Shown here piece by piece: positions 1 through 8,421 of a stretch of DNA of 64,000 nucleotides. The position numbers and the translations under genes are program-made. The notes beneath the pieces were generated by a model, which worked only from the letters and a program-made list of their open reading frames with translations, did not search any database and was not told the origin of the DNA. Position 1 is the first letter of the stretch. Every line of letters starts with the position of its first letter. The stretch comes from DASRDR01 sp035550795. Lineage in GTDB: Bacteria; Methylomirabilota; Methylomirabilia; Rokubacteriales; DASRDR01. The stretch spans positions 10,336-74,335 of the forward strand of contig DASZOL010000099.1 in the NCBI GenBank assembly GCA_035550795.1. Direction: 5' to 3'.

Positions 1-159
1 CGACGGCGGCGCGCATGGGACCTCTTCGTACGCTACCGCAATCTCCGCGTCGGCTGGGTCGACTGTGCGAGCTTCGCCATCATGGAGGAACTCGGTCTCC
101 GCCAGTTCTTCGGCTTCGACGATGACTTCGTGCGCGCCGGATTCGTCCCGTACCGGTAG
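1..159 (+). CDS. PIN-domain (VapC-like) protein, C-terminal part
   Basis: The window opens inside this gene; frame 1 is open from the first base and stops at TAG 157-159, giving the last 52 residues. The sequence VDCASFAIMEELG followed by FGFDDDF and GFVPYR is the typical end of PIN-fold ribonucleases, where the Asp in VDC and the later Asp residues belong to the acidic metal-binding cluster. Most such proteins are VapC-type toxins cleaving RNA. The antitoxin, if any, would lie upstream outside the window, so toxin function is inferred. Confidence 0.72.
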   Translation, partial: RRRRAWDLFVRYRNLRVGWVDCASFAIMEELGLRQFFGFDDDFVRAGFVPYR

Positions 160-202
160 GCGAGCGTGTGTCGCCGTCGCCGCCGTGCGCCGAGCGCTCG
201 GC

Positions 203-1024
203 TCAGGCCTTGACCGCTCGATAGTCGCGGAGCAGCCCGCTGAAGCGCTCCCGCAGGTCGCACTGCACGAAGCCGACGTCGTCGAGCGCCGACAGGATGG
301 CTTCCGGCGCGACGCAGCTCTCCGTCGTGTCCCACCAGTAGCGCATCAAGGTCCGCATGTCCCGGTTGCCGGTCGCCGCGGCAAAGACGGCACCCAGCAC
401 GGTCTTGATGTAGAAGCGCGACACCGACAGGAGGACGGCCGACCGCGGCCGCGAGATCTCCAGCAGGAGCACGATGCCTCCCGGCTTCAGGACGCGGCGG
501 TACTCGCGGAACGCGGCCCGCAGGTCGGACACGTGCCGGAGGGCATACCCCATGCTGAGGAAATCGAAGCTGGCGTCGAGGAAGGGCAGCTGCTCCCCGA
601 CGCCCTGGACCAGGCGTCGGCACGGGCCCTTCCTCGCTTCGTGAAGCATCCCGGTGCTGGGATCGATCCCGGTGACGGAGCCGGCCGACCCCACCAAATC
701 GAGCGCGCCCTGGGCGGTAAGGCCCGGGCCGCAGCCCACGTCCAGCACCGTCATGCCCGGTCCGAGTCCCGCGTCGCGCAAGGCCTTCCGCCGGTACCAG
801 AGGCCCGAGCCCAGCCCGGTGACCCTGTCGACGGTCCGGTAGCGGTGGGCCGTCCGGTCGAAGAGGTCGTTCAGGAACCGCTGCCGCGAGCTGCTCGTCT
901 CGTAGTAGTCGTGCAGCGTCGGGTGCGGAGGCGCCTGCAGGGCCGGCGCGTCCCCGTGTGACCCTTCTCGGGCACGGGCTCCCGCCGGCGGCCTCCGGTG
1001 ATGCGGGTTCTCTTGAGTGCTCAT
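203..1024 (-). CDS. UbiE/COQ5-like SAM-dependent methyltransferase
   Basis: A 273-residue class I methyltransferase. Motif I (VLDVGCGPG), the acidic motif II (GIDPSTGM) and the post-I region (LPFLDASFDFLSMGYALRHV) closely follow the UbiE/MenG pattern, and LKPGGIVLLLEISRP is the expected strand-5 segment. UbiE enzymes methylate quinone precursors, but no quinone gene lies nearby, so the substrate is open. About 45 poorly ordered residues precede the fold, so a downstream start is possible. It is the last gene of a minus-strand run and converges on the PIN gene. Confidence 0.75.
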   Translation of the reverse strand: MSTQENPHHRRPPAGARAREGSHGDAPALQAPPHPTLHDYYETSSSRQRFLNDLFDRTAHRYRTVDRVTGLGSGLWYRRKALRDAGLGPGMTVLDVGCGPGLTAQGALDLVGSAGSVTGIDPSTGMLHEARKGPCRRLVQGVGEQLPFLDASFDFLSMGYALRHVSDLRAAFREYRRVLKPGGIVLLLEISRPRSAVLLSVSRFYIKTVLGAVFAAATGNRDMRTLMRYWWDTTESCVAPEAILSALDDVGFVQCDLRERFSGLLRDYRAVKA

Positions 1025-1058
1025 CCGTGTCAGGGACCCTAGGGGCGAGCCAGAGCGC

Positions 1059-1571
1059 CTACGCCGCCTTCCGCGCCACGAGGCTGTACATGAACGGCAC
1101 GCTGGGCTTTCCGTCCGGCACCGTCCAGCGCCGTCTGATCGCGCCGTACGAGCTGAAGACGACGTCCCAGCGCTCGTCGACTCTCGCGGCCGCCGCCAGC
1201 CAGTCGTAGACGTCGGCGCGCACGAAGGACGCCGCGACGCCCGACTCGGCCGACAGCCGCCGGGCGAACCGGATCGCTTCGTCGCCGATGTCGACCCCGA
1301 GGAGCTTCGCCGCGCCGAGCCGCCTCATCGAGAGCGTGTCCTGCCCCGAGTTGCACCGGAGGTGGACGATGGCCTTGCCGCCGAGGTCGCCGAGCAGCTC
1401 GACTTCCTCGGGGTAGAGCTTGCTGCCTCCCTCGCGGTAGAACTTCGCCTGGTCGCCCTTGTGGCTCTCGTGCGCCCTGGTCGCCGCGTTCCAGGAGAGG
1501 CGGTTCCGCTCGGGCGGCGCCCGTCGGGCCGCGGGGGTGCCGGCATCCGCGTCGAATCGCGGCTCCACCAT
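1059..1571 (-). CDS. shortened class I methyltransferase, internally deleted (probable remnant)
   Basis: The N-terminal part matches a familiar methyltransferase group of about 270 residues: RLSWNAATRAHESHKGDQ, a Rossmann region with VDIGDEAIRFARRL, then DVVFSSYGAI. In that group SSYG is followed by about 90 residues carrying motifs post-I to III and the substrate pocket. Here SSYGAI runs straight into the C-terminal tail (WTVPDGKPSVPFMYSLVARK). The frame stays open, giving about 170 residues. Motif I is also degraded (LRCNSGQD where LQCNAGQD is usual). Start chosen at ATG 1571, where family similarity begins; an in-frame ATG at 1616 is further upstream. Probably inactive. Confidence 0.6.
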   Translation of the reverse strand: MVEPRFDADAGTPAARRAPPERNRLSWNAATRAHESHKGDQAKFYREGGSKLYPEEVELLGDLGGKAIVHLRCNSGQDTLSMRRLGAAKLLGVDIGDEAIRFARRLSAESGVAASFVRADVYDWLAAAARVDERWDVVFSSYGAIRRRWTVPDGKPSVPFMYSLVARKAA

Positions 1572-1623
1572 GGTACCGCCTATCGTAGCAGGAGCCCGGG
1601 GGCGCGCGGCGCGCACCCGCGCC

Positions 1624-2304
1624 CTACCGCGGGCGCAGCACCAGGCAGTACTGGTAGGGCAGGAACGTCAGCTCACCGACGAGACGGAAGCCCGCCCGGC
1701 GCGCGTCCCGGAGGAAGGTCTCGCGCGCGACGCGGCGCTCTACCGGAGGGCCGACGGGCGTCTCCCGGTGGTGGAAGTCGACGTTGACGAGCCGGCCGCC
1801 GGGCCGGAGCAGCGCGCGGAGCCGCCTCAGGTAGCGGGGCCCAGCCGGGAAGTGATGGTATGTGTTCACCACGAGCACGAGGTCGCATGACCGCTCGGGC
1901 AGCCAGGGGTCGTCGTCCCGCCCCAGCACGGGAGTCACGTTGGCGATCCGCGCGCGGCGGAGCCGCTCGGCCAGGACGGGCAGCATGCGGGGCTCCGCGT
2001 CGACGGCGAAGACACGCCCCCGCGGACCCAGGGCCCGCGCGAGGCGTCGCACGAGGTACCCGGACCCCGCACCGATCTCGGCGACGGTCTGGCCGGCGCG
2101 AAGGCGGAGCGCCCGGATCAGGCGCGCGGGACGTTGCCACCGCGCGCGGCCGGGATCCTCGAGCCGGCTCAGCATGAGCTTCAGGTCGCGGGGATTGCCG
2201 AGGGCCCCGAACGCGGCGTGCCCGCCGTGGCCGTGGCGCCCGTGCCGCCGCGCCCCGGGGCGTCGGCGCCCGCGGGACCGCCCGCTCGCCGCCGCCGCCG
2301 TCAC
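1624..2304 (-). CDS. class I SAM-dependent methyltransferase
   Basis: Motif I (VAEIGAGSGYL), an acidic motif II (VFAVDAEPRML) and LLRPGGRLVNVDFHHRE define a class I methyltransferase fold from about residue 60 on. The first 40 residues are Arg/Gly/His-rich and look disordered. The start is taken as GTG 2304 because it overlaps the upstream serine hydrolase stop as GTGA, implying translational coupling. The YHHFP segment and small size resemble methyltransferases often found beside hydrolases in Proteobacteria and Rokubacteria. The substrate is unknown. Confidence 0.7.
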   Translation of the reverse strand: MTAAAASGRSRGRRRPGARRHGRHGHGGHAAFGALGNPRDLKLMLSRLEDPGRARWQRPARLIRALRLRAGQTVAEIGAGSGYLVRRLARALGPRGRVFAVDAEPRMLPVLAERLRRARIANVTPVLGRDDDPWLPERSCDLVLVVNTYHHFPAGPRYLRRLRALLRPGGRLVNVDFHHRETPVGPPVERRVARETFLRDARRAGFRLVGELTFLPYQYCLVLRPR

Positions 2305-3737
2305 GCCTCGACCCTGGGGGCGAGCCGTCCGCCCCAGCGAAGCCACGCGACCCGGCCGTCCACGTCCCGCCCGAACTCCCCGGCCAGGCCCGCCATCTCC
2401 GGCGGCCCGAGCGCGACCACGCGATCAGGGGCATGGAAGGCGAGCCGGATCGGGCCGGGCGGCGGCGGGGCCCACCGGCCGGGCTCCGGCTCGCGGGCGC
2501 GGTGCTGGAGGACCAGCTCGCCCCGCGCCGCGCCGGCCGTGATCTCCTGCAGGGCGAACGGATTGTCGTAGCGACCCGCGTAGTCCCGCCCGTCCCCGCC
2601 GAGGCCCGGGACCGGCGCCGGCGGGACGTCATCCACCCCGATCGTCTCGCGCACGATCGCCCGGGTGACATCGCGCGCGAGCCACGTCCCGCCCGGGGTC
2701 GCGTTGGTCAGGACCACCACCGCGAGGCCGGCCCCCGGCACCAGCGTGAACGCCGTCGCGTAGCCCGTCGTGAGCCCGCCGTGCGCCACGAAGCGCCGCC
2801 CATCGACCTCGCGGAGCATCCACGCGACGCCGACGTGGTCGGCGAAGCAGCCGGCCGGCGCGAGCGGCACCTGCATCGAGGCCGCCGTCGCCGGCGCCAG
2901 GGGCGCCGCGGCACCGGCCGGCACCCCCACCCGGTCTCGCAGGTGGAACCGCGCCCACCCGAGGAGGTCCTGGACGCTCGAGATGAGACCGCCGATCGGC
3001 ACGTCCGCCCGGGCGAGCTGCCAGGCGGGCTGCCATCCCGCCCCTCGCAGGACGCGCGGCGGGCTCTCGCGGGACGCGTGTGGTGCGGCGATCCGGTGGG
3101 TGATGGCCTCGTCGGCCGACACGAAGGTCCGATCGAGCTTGAGCGGCCGGAGCACGAGGGCCCGGAGCGCCGCCCCGTACGGCTGCCCCGTCTTCACCTC
3201 CACCAGCCGGCCCGCCACCGAGAACCCCGCGTTGTTGTACGACCAGCCCGCGCCGGGCGGAAAGAGCTGCGGCACCTCGGCCAGCCGCTCGACCAGGCGC
3301 GCGAGCGCGTCCTCCCCTTCCCCGAGGCCCGGAGGGCGCACGAGGAACCAGTCCCCGGCGAACCCGGCCGTGTGCGTGAGGAGGTGCCGGACCGTGATCC
3401 GTTCCGCGACGCCGCGCGCGCCGAGGCTGAACGCCGGGAGGTGGCGGACGACCGGGTCGTCCAGGGACAGCTGCCGGCGCTCGACGAGCGCCATGACCGC
3501 CGTCGCGGTGAACGTCTTGCTCACGGAGCCGATCTGGAAGAGTGTCTCCCCGTGGACCGGCAGCGGATGCTCGACGCTGGTCACGCCGTAGCCGGCGGCG
3601 ACCTCGTCCGGGCCGATCCGGACGCCGACCGCCACGCCGGGCACGCCGGCCCGCGCCATGGCGGCCGGCACGAGGGCGTCCAGCCGGGACCGGAGCGCGC
3701 CTGTCCCGCCCGGGCCGACGCGCGCCGGGGCGCTCAT
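2301..3737 (-). CDS. serine hydrolase, class C beta-lactamase/DD-peptidase-like
   Basis: A 478-residue protein with the three signatures of the penicillin-binding-protein-like serine hydrolase fold: SVSK (nucleophile Ser71 and Lys74), YNN in the YxN position, and HGG near residue 345 in place of KTG. No clear signal peptide is seen, so it may act in the cytoplasm as an esterase or amidohydrolase rather than as a beta-lactamase. The C-terminal 130 residues form a separate beta-rich domain common in this family. ATG 3737 overlaps the preceding gene's stop as ATGA, which fixes the start; a longer in-frame extension upstream is rejected. Confidence 0.82.
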   Translation of the reverse strand: MSAPARVGPGGTGALRSRLDALVPAAMARAGVPGVAVGVRIGPDEVAAGYGVTSVEHPLPVHGETLFQIGSVSKTFTATAVMALVERRQLSLDDPVVRHLPAFSLGARGVAERITVRHLLTHTAGFAGDWFLVRPPGLGEGEDALARLVERLAEVPQLFPPGAGWSYNNAGFSVAGRLVEVKTGQPYGAALRALVLRPLKLDRTFVSADEAITHRIAAPHASRESPPRVLRGAGWQPAWQLARADVPIGGLISSVQDLLGWARFHLRDRVGVPAGAAAPLAPATAASMQVPLAPAGCFADHVGVAWMLREVDGRRFVAHGGLTTGYATAFTLVPGAGLAVVVLTNATPGGTWLARDVTRAIVRETIGVDDVPPAPVPGLGGDGRDYAGRYDNPFALQEITAGAARGELVLQHRAREPEPGRWAPPPPGPIRLAFHAPDRVVALGPPEMAGLAGEFGRDVDGRVAWLRWGGRLAPRVEA

Positions 3738-4519
3738 GCCGCGCCGACGGACGAGAGGCGAACCTCGCGCCGGACGCCGCGCAGGTCCATCTCGTACGCC
3801 AGCCCGGCGATCGGCGGATGGGACAGGAACCAGTGCACGCCGTGGATCGCCGCGGGCCCCATCGCCGCGAGGACCTCCGTCGCCAGGAAGCTCTCCAGCG
3901 GGTGCGCCGTGTAGATGCCGACGCTGGTCACGTCCGCCCACGCGGCGCCGAGCCCGTCAAGGCGCGCCTGCATCACGCCCATCACGTGCGCGGCCTTCTC
4001 GCGCATCGCCTCGGGCGAGGTCTCGTCGGGCCGGACGACGCTGGCCCGCGAGGCCGGGCCCGGCCTGAGCTCGCCGGAGCCCGCCGCCACGAACGTCGGC
4101 CGCCCGGGGGCGGCCGCCGCGACGGTGTGGCTGAACGCGTACAGCGAGGGCTCCGCCGGCGGCCCCACCACGGGCGCCACGTTCGTCCGCGCCACCGGGT
4201 TCCGCCCGTCCACCAGGAGCCCCCACTCGCCCAGCAGCGCGCGGTAGCCTCGGTTGAAATCGGCGAAGCCGGCGAAGGTCAGAGGGGTCGGGATGCGCAG
4301 CTCCACCGCGCAGAGGGCCGTCCGCGGCCGACCGAGCGTCCCGAGGTGCCGCTCGATCGCCACGAACCCTTGGCGCCACGGCACCGCCGTCTGGAGGGTG
4401 ACGTGCACCACTTCCCACCCCGGCGCGGCCACCACGCCGGACGAGTACGGCTCACCGCCAGGGAGGAATCGGTAGCTCGGGTCGGGGCCGGGCAAGAGCG
4501 CGATCGAGGCGGCGACCAT
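3734..4519 (-). CDS. RidA/YjgF-superfamily-like protein (possible 2-aminomuconate deaminase type)
   Basis: A 261-residue protein whose second half (SVGIYTAHPLESFL, then MGPAAIHGVHWFLSHPPI) resembles the RidA-like deaminases of the CnbZ/2-aminomuconate deaminase group, which are about this long. The N-terminal half carries ATLCAVELRIP-like strands of a duplicated RidA fold. These enzymes hydrolyse enamine/imine intermediates, for example in aminophenol breakdown. The SDR upstream ends one base before this start and the serine hydrolase overlaps its end, so the three are probably co-translated. The fold is moderately sure, the substrate is not. Confidence 0.5.
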   Translation of the reverse strand: MVAASIALLPGPDPSYRFLPGGEPYSSGVVAAPGWEVVHVTLQTAVPWRQGFVAIERHLGTLGRPRTALCAVELRIPTPLTFAGFADFNRGYRALLGEWGLLVDGRNPVARTNVAPVVGPPAEPSLYAFSHTVAAAAPGRPTFVAAGSGELRPGPASRASVVRPDETSPEAMREKAAHVMGVMQARLDGLGAAWADVTSVGIYTAHPLESFLATEVLAAMGPAAIHGVHWFLSHPPIAGLAYEMDLRGVRREVRLSSVGAA

Positions 4520-4520
4520 C

Positions 4521-5366
4521 TCAGCCCTCCACCTGGAGGCCGAACGCCTGCCGGAGCTGACGAAGGCCGTCCTGCTGGGGCGTCCACAGTCGCCCGCTGA
4601 TCTGGCCGCCGTCCACGACGATGTCCTGGCCGGTCACGAACGAGGACTCGTCGCTCGCGAGGAAGACGGCCATGTGGGCGATGTCGTCGACCGAGCCCGC
4701 CCGCGGGATCGGCTGCTGCGCCGCGAAGCGCTCCGTGAGCGCCGGGGCGGCGTCATCTGCCCGGTCGTGGGGAAGGCCGAGCGCCTTCAGCAGGATCCCG
4801 GTGACGATCGCCCCGGGTGAGATGCAGTTCACGCGGACGTTGTGCTCGCCGAGCTCCATCGCCACGCACCGGGAGAGCTGGACGACCGCGGCCTTGGCAG
4901 CGCTGTAGATCATCGAGGACGAGTAGCCGGCCCGGCTGGCGGCCACGCTGGCGTTGTTGATGATGCTGCCCGAGCGCTGCCGCGTCATGATCGGCGCGGC
5001 GTGCTTCATGCCGAGCAGCACGCCGCCGAAGTTCACCGCCATCGACCGCTCAGCCGCGTCGAGCGGGATCGACTCGATGCCGCCCCGCGGGCCGGGGCCC
5101 CCGGCGTTGTTGAAGAGGCAGTCAAGGCGGCCGTGGCGATCGACTGCGGCGCCGACCAGGCGCCGGACGTCGTCCTCGCGCGCGACGTCGGTGCGAACGA
5201 ACCGGGCGCGAGGGCCGAGGGCGCGAGCGGCCGCCTCACCCTCCGACTCCCGGCGGCCCGCGAGGATCACGGTGGCGCCCTCCTCGACGAACCGCTCCGC
5301 CGTTCGCTTGCCCATGCCGCTCGTCGCGCCGGTGACGATCGCGACCTTGCCCTCGAGCCTGCCCAT
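4521..5366 (-). CDS. short-chain dehydrogenase/reductase (classical SDR)
   Basis: A classical SDR of 281 residues: the nucleotide motif TGATSGMG near the N-terminus, NNAG around residue 90, a catalytic Ser in NNASVAASRAGYSS, the YSAAK active-site Tyr/Lys pair, and the C-terminal FVTGQDIVVDGG typical of the family. GRR after the second strand suggests NADP preference. ATG 5366 is preferred over ATG 5387 because AAGGAGAG sits four bases upstream of it. It is the first gene of the minus-strand run that continues into the RidA-like protein and serine hydrolase. Confidence 0.85.
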   Translation of the reverse strand: MGRLEGKVAIVTGATSGMGKRTAERFVEEGATVILAGRRESEGEAAARALGPRARFVRTDVAREDDVRRLVGAAVDRHGRLDCLFNNAGGPGPRGGIESIPLDAAERSMAVNFGGVLLGMKHAAPIMTRQRSGSIINNASVAASRAGYSSSMIYSAAKAAVVQLSRCVAMELGEHNVRVNCISPGAIVTGILLKALGLPHDRADDAAPALTERFAAQQPIPRAGSVDDIAHMAVFLASDESSFVTGQDIVVDGGQISGRLWTPQQDGLRQLRQAFGLQVEG

Positions 5367-5499
5367 GCGTCTCTCCTTAACGCTCATCGGCGGTCCGGTG
5401 GTTCCGTCAGTGCGTGCCCGGCACGGGGCACATCATACCCTCGCGCGGCCTTCCCGACGCGGCGGGCGATCGCGTATCATGCGCCGCGTGGCGTCCTCG

Positions 5500-6432
5500 A
5501 TGAAGCTCGGCTTCTCGCTCCCGGTGTCCGGCGCGTGGGCCACGCCCGAGAACCAGGTCCGCGTCGCGCGAGAGGCCGAGCGCCTCGGATATCACTCGCT
5601 CTGGGTGCTGCAGCGGCTCCTCTTCCCGGTCGCGCCCCAGAATGACTACCCGCTCATGCCCGGACGCCCGTGGCCGGACTGCTTCGAGTCCGTGGCCGAC
5701 CCGGTGGTGTCGCTGGCGTTCGTCGCGGGAGCGACGTCGCGCATCCGACTCGGCACGAGCGTCCTCGTCATGCCCTACTACACGCCCGTCATGCTGGCGA
5801 AGCAGCTCGCCACGCTGGACCGGGTTTCGGGGGGCCGGCTGGACGTCGGGCTCGGCGTCGGCTGGTCGCGCGACGAGTACGACGCGGTCGGGGTGCCGTA
5901 CGAGAAGCGTGGACGGCGCGCCGACGAGTTCCTCGCCTGCCTCAAGGCCATCTGGACCGAGGACCCGGTCGAGTTCCACGGCGAGTTCTACCGGGTGCCG
6001 CGCGCGTCCGTCCGACCCCGTCCCCTCCAGCTCCCCCACCCGCCGATCACCGTCGGCGGCTACGGGCTGGCGGCGGTCCGGCGGGCGGTGACCTTCGGGG
6101 ACGGCTTCGCCGGCGGCAACGTGGCGCTCGACCGCGTCGCGCCACTCGTGAAGGAGCTGCGGACGGCGGCGGAGCGGGCCGGCCGCGACCCCGCGCGGAT
6201 CCAGGTGGTGTGCCGCGGGACATTCCATCCCTTCGACGCGCCCCAGGGCCCGAGCCGCCGGCCCCTGTTCGGCTCCCTCGACGAGATCCGCGAGGACGTC
6301 CGCCGTTACGCCGAGCTCGGGCTCACCGAGCTCTTTCTCGAGGGGAACGTCCTCCTTCACGGCTGGCCGCTGGAGCGCACGCTCGAGGTCATGACGGCGC
6401 TCGCGCCGGACCGGACCCTCCACCCCGGATGA
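5500..6432 (+). CDS. LLM-class (luciferase-like) flavin/F420-dependent oxidoreductase
   Basis: A TIM-barrel oxidoreductase of about 310 residues. RIRLGTSVLVMPYYTPVMLAK followed by LDVGLGVGWSRDEY is the hallmark of the TIGR03619-type luciferase-like monooxygenase/F420-dependent group. It overlaps the next SDR by ATGA. Start candidates are ATG 5479, GTG 5488 and ATG 5500; family similarity begins at MKLGFSLPVSG (5500). A -10-like TATCAT at 5475-5480 lies seven bases before GTG 5488 and could give a leaderless message from there. Whether it uses FMN or F420 cannot be told from sequence. Confidence 0.83.
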   Translation: MKLGFSLPVSGAWATPENQVRVAREAERLGYHSLWVLQRLLFPVAPQNDYPLMPGRPWPDCFESVADPVVSLAFVAGATSRIRLGTSVLVMPYYTPVMLAKQLATLDRVSGGRLDVGLGVGWSRDEYDAVGVPYEKRGRRADEFLACLKAIWTEDPVEFHGEFYRVPRASVRPRPLQLPHPPITVGGYGLAAVRRAVTFGDGFAGGNVALDRVAPLVKELRTAAERAGRDPARIQVVCRGTFHPFDAPQGPSRRPLFGSLDEIREDVRRYAELGLTELFLEGNVLLHGWPLERTLEVMTALAPDRTLHPG

Positions 6433-7220
6433 GCCGCCTCGTGTCCGGCGCGGCGATCGTGACGGGCGGCGGCTCAGGCATCGGCCGCGCCATAGCCGAG
6501 GCCCTCGCCGCCGACGGCGCGCCGGTGGCGTTGGTGGATCTCCTTCCCGAGGGGGGCCGCGAGGCTGCCGAGGCGATCGGCGCCGGGGGCGGCCGGGCCG
6601 TCTTCATCGAAGCCGACGTGAGCCGGTGGGCGGACATCGACGCCGCCGTGACCGAGGCGGTCGGGACGCTCGGCCCGCTCGCGATCATGGTCAACGCCGC
6701 CGGCGTCCTTGACGGTTACACACCGGCCGACCGGATGGGCCCCGAGCTCTGGGAGCGGGTGGTGGCGATCGATCTCACCGGCACCTTCTGGGGGTGCAAG
6801 CGCGCGCTGGGCGAGCTCCTGCCCGCCGGGCGCGGCCGGATCGTCAACGTCGCCTCGGTCGCGGGGCTCGTGGGCTCCGGAGGGGGCCCGGCCTACACCG
6901 CCGCCAAGCACGGCGTCGTCGGGCTCACCCGGCAGCTGGCCGTCGCGTACGCCTCGCAGGGCGTCACGGTCAACGCGATATGCCCGGGCGCGATCCGGAC
7001 GGGGCTCCGCGCCAACTCGGCGCGGATCCTGGGCCCGGACGCGCCGTCCATGACGGGCGGCGTGGGCGGGAGCGAGGACGCCATCCGCGCCGTGACGCCG
7101 GCCGGGCGGCGGGGGACGCTGTCGGAGGTCGCCGCCGCCGCGATGTACCTATCGAGCGAGGACGCCGCGTATGTCACCGGCCAGGCGCTGGTTGTCGACG
7201 GGGGCTGGACCGCAGCCTGA
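6429..7220 (+). CDS. short-chain dehydrogenase/reductase (classical SDR)
   Basis: A 263-residue SDR with TGGGSGIG, an acidic residue after strand 2 (ALVDL, favouring NAD), NAAG, a catalytic Ser in NVASVAGLVGSG, YTAAK, and VTGQALVVDGG near the C-terminus. The start ATG 6429 overlaps the LLM gene's TGA by four bases, so the pair is translationally coupled and probably works on the same alcohol/ketone substrate. The substrate is unknown. Confidence 0.85.
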   Translation: MSRLVSGAAIVTGGGSGIGRAIAEALAADGAPVALVDLLPEGGREAAEAIGAGGGRAVFIEADVSRWADIDAAVTEAVGTLGPLAIMVNAAGVLDGYTPADRMGPELWERVVAIDLTGTFWGCKRALGELLPAGRGRIVNVASVAGLVGSGGGPAYTAAKHGVVGLTRQLAVAYASQGVTVNAICPGAIRTGLRANSARILGPDAPSMTGGVGGSEDAIRAVTPAGRRGTLSEVAAAAMYLSSEDAAYVTGQALVVDGGWTAA

Positions 7221-7284
7221 CGGGCGCCCGGCGGCGCCGGCTGGACGGGCGAGCCGTCCCCCGCGGCGCGCCCGAAACGTCGCT

Positions 7285-7313
7285 CTGACCTGCCGCCCAA
7301 CGCTTGCTAAGAT
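7285..7313 (+). promoter_or_regulatory. sigma70-type promoter of corA
   Basis: CTGACC at 7285-7290, a 17-base spacer, then TAAGAT at 7308-7313 preceded by TGC (an extended -10). Transcription would start near 7320, about eight bases before the corA ATG, leaving almost no leader. Confidence 0.55.
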
Positions 7314-7327
7314 GAGCGAGGCGACCC

Positions 7328-8293
7328 ATGCTCATCAACTGCGTTGTCTACCAGGACGGCAAGCGGCTCGGCGAGATCACGCCGCACGAGATCCACGAGT
7401 ACGTCAGCCGCCCGGACTGCTTCGTCTGGGTGGCACTCCGGGACGCGACCGACGCCGAGCTGGCCGAGATGCAGGAGGAGTTCGACCTTCATCCTCTCGC
7501 CGTCGAAGATGCCCGCCACGGTCACCAGCGCCCGAAGATCGAGGAGTACGGGAACTCGCTCTTCGCCGTGATCCAGACGATCGAGCCGGACGGGGACGAT
7601 CTCCGGGTGGGCGAGGTCGATGTCTTCGTCGGCCCCAACTACGTGCTCACGGTGCGGAGCCACAGCGAGCGGGGGTTCGCCGAGGTCCGGGCGCGCTGCG
7701 AGCGCGAGCCCGAGCTGCTCCGCTACGGGTCGGGGTACGTGCTCTACGCGCTCATGGACGCGGTGGTGGATCGATACTTCCCCGTGATCGACGCGCTGGA
7801 GGTCGAGCTCGAGCAGACCGAGGAGCGGATCTTCGCCGGCGCCGCCGCGCGGGCCCAGGTCGAGGCGCTCTACGGCATCAAGCAGAAGCTGGTCACGCTC
7901 AAGCACGCGGTGGCCCCACTGCTGGAGGCGACCGGCAAGCTCCACGGCGGCCGCGTCCCGCAGGTGTGCGCGGGCATGGGCGAGTACTTCCGGGACGTGT
8001 ACGACCACCTCACGCGGCTCAACCAGTCCATCGACGCGATCCGCGACATGGTGACGACGGGCATGACGGTGCACCTGTCCCTCAGCACCATGCAGGAGAA
8101 CGAGACGACGAAGCGGCTGGCCGCCTACGGTGCCCTGGTGGCGGTGCCCACGATGATCGCCGGCGTCTACGGCATGAACTTCGAGCACATGCCCGAGCTG
8201 CGCTGGGGCCTGGGCTACCCGGTGACGCTCCTGATCATGGCGGCGATCGACGTCTACCTCTTCCGCCGCTTCCGGAAGACGGGCTGGCTGTAG
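7328..8293 (+). CDS. corA: CorA-family divalent cation (Mg2+/Co2+) transporter
   Basis: A 321-residue inner-membrane channel. The soluble N-terminal funnel domain contains HPLAVEDARHGHQRPKIEEY, the common CorA signature. A long helix region precedes two C-terminal membrane segments, and the signature GMN (residues 282-284) closes the first one, followed by the periplasmic loop FEHMPEL. The length and the basic KRL and RRFRK ends agree with functional CorA pentamers. It has its own predicted promoter and stands alone. Confidence 0.95.
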   Translation: MLINCVVYQDGKRLGEITPHEIHEYVSRPDCFVWVALRDATDAELAEMQEEFDLHPLAVEDARHGHQRPKIEEYGNSLFAVIQTIEPDGDDLRVGEVDVFVGPNYVLTVRSHSERGFAEVRARCEREPELLRYGSGYVLYALMDAVVDRYFPVIDALEVELEQTEERIFAGAAARAQVEALYGIKQKLVTLKHAVAPLLEATGKLHGGRVPQVCAGMGEYFRDVYDHLTRLNQSIDAIRDMVTTGMTVHLSLSTMQENETTKRLAAYGALVAVPTMIAGVYGMNFEHMPELRWGLGYPVTLLIMAAIDVYLFRRFRKTGWL

Positions 8294-8421
8294 GCGCCGC
8301 TCCCAGTCCTGCCAGGCCTCGGCCGAAAAGCGCGCGCCCGTGGTGACCGGAGCGGCGAGGAGGTCGACGCCGCGCCTTCCGCGGACACGCTCGTCGAGTG
8401 AGGAAGGGGTCGGCCTCGCAG

